Origin: a virus
Virus record (IMG/VR): IMGVR_UViG_3300002052_000016
Span: 1 to 38,548 of that record
Reading direction: 5' to 3' (one strand)
Length of the DNA stretch: 38,548 bases
In this document: piece by piece, positions 36,128 through 38,548 of the stretch
Position numbering within the stretch: the first letter of the stretch is position 1
Layout of the letters: each line of letters starts with the position of its first letter
Notes under the pieces: generated by a model
What the model was told of the DNA's origin: nothing
The model's database searches: none
The model's input: only the letters and a program-made list of their open reading frames with translations
Position numbers and translations under genes: made by a program

Positions 36128-38251
36128 TCACTGCACCCAGCAAAATTTATTATCGTCCGTCAGTTTGATCTTCTTTTTGTTCGCCCATGTCGTTGTCGTG
36201 AGTTCACACGAAACCGTTATCGGAACTCCCTTCCCGATTCTGCCCGGCCCGGCTTCGCTGAACATCGGCCAATCTTCCATCGCCCGAATAATCTTTATCA
36301 ACGTATGCGCCCATGGACCGGAAAGCGAAAGATCGAAAACGAGTTCATCGTGAATCGACTGAACGAGAAAATCGTCAGTCGGAGTTTCCTGCAAAATATC
36401 ATAAGTGCGGATCATGCATTCCTTCATCAAATCGGCTGCGGTTCCTGAGATTATCGAAGACATCATTTGCCGCTCTGCCCGCTCGCGCGCCCATTTGTCC
36501 GTAAAGTTACTTATATCGGCTATTCGTCGCGGGCGACCGAAAGGATTGATAAACATGCCTCCATTGCGGCGCATCTCATTTGCCAGCTTCGCCTGAAAAA
36601 CTTTTATCGACGGGTACTGTTTGAAAAACGCTTCGAGCACCTTACGTGCTTTCTCGCGAGTACCCTCCGGATCTTCATAGTAACCCGGCATTCGCAACGC
36701 CAACCCCATTTCGGTCATGCCGTAACTGTTACCGAAGTTTACTTGCTTCGCTATCGCTCTCGCTATACCGAGTAAATCGGCTGTCATTTGATGAACGTCC
36801 AACCCCTCTCGATAAGCTCGCAACAAATTCGGATCTTGACTAAACCACGCAAGTATCTTCAACTCGATCTGTTGAAAATCTATATACGCGCGAATGTACT
36901 CGACCGGCACCGTGAAATATTCTTTAATATTTATCACTGTGCCATCTTCAAGCTTCAATGGATCGCGAGATATATTCTGTATATTCGGATTCTGCGAAGA
37001 CAATCTCCCCGTCACCGGAAAGCCACCCTCTTCACGTTGCTCTAACTGATTGTAATTCGGATAAATCCTTCCAGTTTCTTTATCGAAGTATTGAAGAAAA
37101 TTTCCCGAATAGGTACTATGAACTTTCTGAACGTCGGCAAGCCTGCCGATTGCCGTAAGAAAATTAATATGCTCCGGATACGATCGCTTCAATAACTCGC
37201 GCGCTTCTTTATCAACCGACTGTTTCGACGTGCCACTCTTTCCCCCTTTCGTCCACTTCGGCGGCTCCATATGTAACTTGTTATAGAGAGCATCACGAAT
37301 CTGATCGTCAGTTGCTTCGAACGATTCATCTCCGGACAAACGACGGCACTCACCGAGCCAATGCAACAATTGCTTGCCAGTCTTATCATGCGCTTCGCGT
37401 ACAGTCGTTTCGCTTATCGGCAATCCTACCCATTCCATTTCATGTAGGATATGGGAAACTCGCCGCTCCCGCTGATAAACTTGCGAAAACTCTACGGGCG
37501 TATTTCTGAAATGCAGCAACCAAAGATACAGCGTGTAAATAACATCTTTGCACGCGTACTTGCCGCATAGACTTATCGGTGTCCGAGAATAGCCAAACCT
37601 TTCAAGGTATGTTGGCTCCCCCAAGCTATCGATATCATCTATTCTGCCACGATCGCGTTTTCTGAAATTCATTTTCAGCTTACGCGCATCGGATTTCATC
37701 CAATTTTCTAATTCTTTTTCTTCATTGCGTGCGCTATCGAGAATGTACTTTGCAGCAAGCGCTTTCAACCCGAAATATCTTTCGTTTTCGTTTGCAATCG
37801 TCGCCAACAATGAAGTGTCATGCATCTCACGCGCGATCACAATATCATCCGCACGACACATAATCTGATCAAACTTCATGTGATGATAACCAGCCCGACC
37901 TTTTGATTCTAAAATCAGTTGGACTACATCGGATACAGCGTCAACACCTAATTGATATTCTGACGTATTAATATGCCTGATCGGTATATACCAGCCGCTT
38001 AGTTCCGCCGTGTCAGTCTGCGCAGCAAACGCATGACCGATCGCTCTTGCACCAAGATGGACATGCAAACCACTCGTTTCAGTGTCATGTGTAATATCCG
38101 GAATGCTGCAAAGTAACTCGCCTACATCATCGAGTTCGCGTTGCGTCTGAACGAGATTGTAGCGAAGCGTTAACTTCCGACCACTCTTCGGAACGATTTC
38201 TTCCGAATCGATCCAGCTATCCATTCCCGCGAATGTAGCCTGTTCGGACAA
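36128..38251 (-). CDS. polA: family A DNA polymerase with 3'-5' exonuclease, 707 aa
   Basis: Replicative polymerase. Exonuclease: D56-x-E58 (ITHDTETSG), D128 (HHMKFDQ), D236 (KDVIYTL). Polymerase: motif A YIDFQQIEL with D458, motif B R498-A-I-A-K502-QVNF506-GNSY510G, motif C SIHDELVF with H634-D635-E636. The position equal to E. coli F762 is F506. The usual loop of about nine residues between the DVHQMTADLLG block and the motif B arginine is missing, making it T7-like compact. No 5'-3' exonuclease domain. The TTG start at 38251 has GGAGG seven bases upstream; ATG at residue 10 is weaker. Confidence 0.95.
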   Translation of the reverse strand: MSEQATFAGMDSWIDSEEIVPKSGRKLTLRYNLVQTQRELDDVGELLCSIPDITHDTETSGLHVHLGARAIGHAFAAQTDTAELSGWYIPIRHINTSEYQLGVDAVSDVVQLILESKGRAGYHHMKFDQIMCRADDIVIAREMHDTSLLATIANENERYFGLKALAAKYILDSARNEEKELENWMKSDARKLKMNFRKRDRGRIDDIDSLGEPTYLERFGYSRTPISLCGKYACKDVIYTLYLWLLHFRNTPVEFSQVYQRERRVSHILHEMEWVGLPISETTVREAHDKTGKQLLHWLGECRRLSGDESFEATDDQIRDALYNKLHMEPPKWTKGGKSGTSKQSVDKEARELLKRSYPEHINFLTAIGRLADVQKVHSTYSGNFLQYFDKETGRIYPNYNQLEQREEGGFPVTGRLSSQNPNIQNISRDPLKLEDGTVINIKEYFTVPVEYIRAYIDFQQIELKILAWFSQDPNLLRAYREGLDVHQMTADLLGIARAIAKQVNFGNSYGMTEMGLALRMPGYYEDPEGTREKARKVLEAFFKQYPSIKVFQAKLANEMRRNGGMFINPFGRPRRIADISNFTDKWARERAERQMMSSIISGTAADLMKECMIRTYDILQETPTDDFLVQSIHDELVFDLSLSGPWAHTLIKIIRAMEDWPMFSEAGPGRIGKGVPITVSCELTTTTWANKKKIKLTDDNKFCWVQ

Positions 38252-38501
38252 GGTATTGCCTCCATTGCTCGATTAAATATTTTATCTGCTCTTTCGTATG
38301 GTATGGATGAAAACCTACCGCGCCTTGCTTTGCTACTCGACCAGGATCGGCCAGCATCACGAACCAAAGTTTCAATTCGCTATGCCAAAACCAAACTTCG
38401 TAAACCGGTATGTTATCGGAATAATAGATCGGCTGTTGATTCGCCCGGTCAAGTAGCAGCGACTCTTCCGGTCGCGTAGCATTCAGAATCCAGCCGAACA
38501 T
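38217..38501 (-). CDS. hypothetical protein, 94 aa
   Basis: Aromatic-rich protein (YEVWFWHSELKLWFVMLADP) ending in a helix KEQIKYLIEQWRQYLVRTG. AAGG lies six bases before ATG 38501. First gene after the terminal hairpin, 35 bp inside polA. Not recognised. Confidence 0.6.
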   Translation of the reverse strand: MFGWILNATRPEESLLLDRANQQPIYYSDNIPVYEVWFWHSELKLWFVMLADPGRVAKQGAVGFHPYHTKEQIKYLIEQWRQYLVRTGYIRGNG

Positions 38502-38518
38502 TTTGGGCCTTAAATGCG

Positions 38519-38548
38519 AACGCCCCGACCGTTTCCAGTCGGGGCGTT
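38519..38548. terminator. hairpin at the right window edge, 11-bp stem
   Basis: AACGCCCCGAC (38519-38529) pairs perfectly with GTCGGGGCGTT (38538-38548) around eight bases. It likely ends the upstream unit; whether a T-run follows on the plus-strand side lies beyond the window. Confidence 0.65.

Overview
The window is a 38.5 kb piece of a tailed double-stranded DNA bacteriophage (Caudoviricetes type) or a provirus of one. The evidence is the co-occurrence of a large terminase, an HK97-type portal, a Mu-F-like minor head protein, a CHAP endolysin and a phage replication and recombination set. All of the roughly 63 genes I accept lie on the minus strand and are packed with 1-60 bp overlaps (ATGA, TGATG and TAATG junctions are common). 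Base composition is near 50% GC. I see no integrase, repressor, tRNA, insertion sequence or CRISPR array. The host cannot be read from the sequence beyond bacterial; strong GGAG-type ribosome sites and Tat/Sec-like signal peptides fit a Gram-negative host but do not prove it.

Read in the direction of transcription (from 38548 down to 1), the layout is as follows. (1) 38.5-28.3 kb, DNA metabolism: a short hypothetical gene, PolA-type DNA polymerase, an unknown coiled-coil protein, a gp32-like single-strand binding protein with a long proline-rich tail, a RecA/UvsX-type recombinase, a single-chain SbcD-SbcC (Mre11-Rad50) fusion, a RuvC-like resolvase and small unknowns. (2) 28.4-23.1 kb, mixed: a possible small terminase, a secreted SleB-like hydrolase, a solitary beta-class DNA methyltransferase, a tandem paralogous pair of unknowns and the endolysin. 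(3) 23.0-12.2 kb, packaging and head: TerL, small structural candidates, two head-associated proteins, a 1325-residue modular protein with internal repeats, the portal and a 250-residue structural protein. (4) 12.2-1.5 kb, about 30 small accessory genes: VWA protein, DUF4406-like and SLOG/DUF2493-like nucleotide-binding folds, ThyX, an Acb2/Tad1-like anti-defence candidate, a ParB-like protein, zinc-binding proteins and several tiny membrane proteins. (5) 1.5-0 kb: a Mu-F-like minor head protein that runs off the left edge and carries an HExxH metallopeptidase signature. The major capsid and tail genes are probably beyond the left edge.

Three sequence systems run through the window and are not explained by the genes. 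The pentamer GATAA/TTATC is about 3-5 times more frequent than expected in the four kilobases I counted, inside and outside genes. About 17 genes start from a near-identical cassette, GGAG-TAGATAAA-ATG, in which the upstream gene's stop codon is usually embedded. An 11-bp motif (minus strand TTATCGGGTAT) stands at seven gene junctions and looks like a phage-specific promoter core; GATAA/TTATC is a part of both. In addition, a 250-bp non-coding tract at about 1968-2212 has a striking pentameric CCNNN periodicity with a three-fold repeat.
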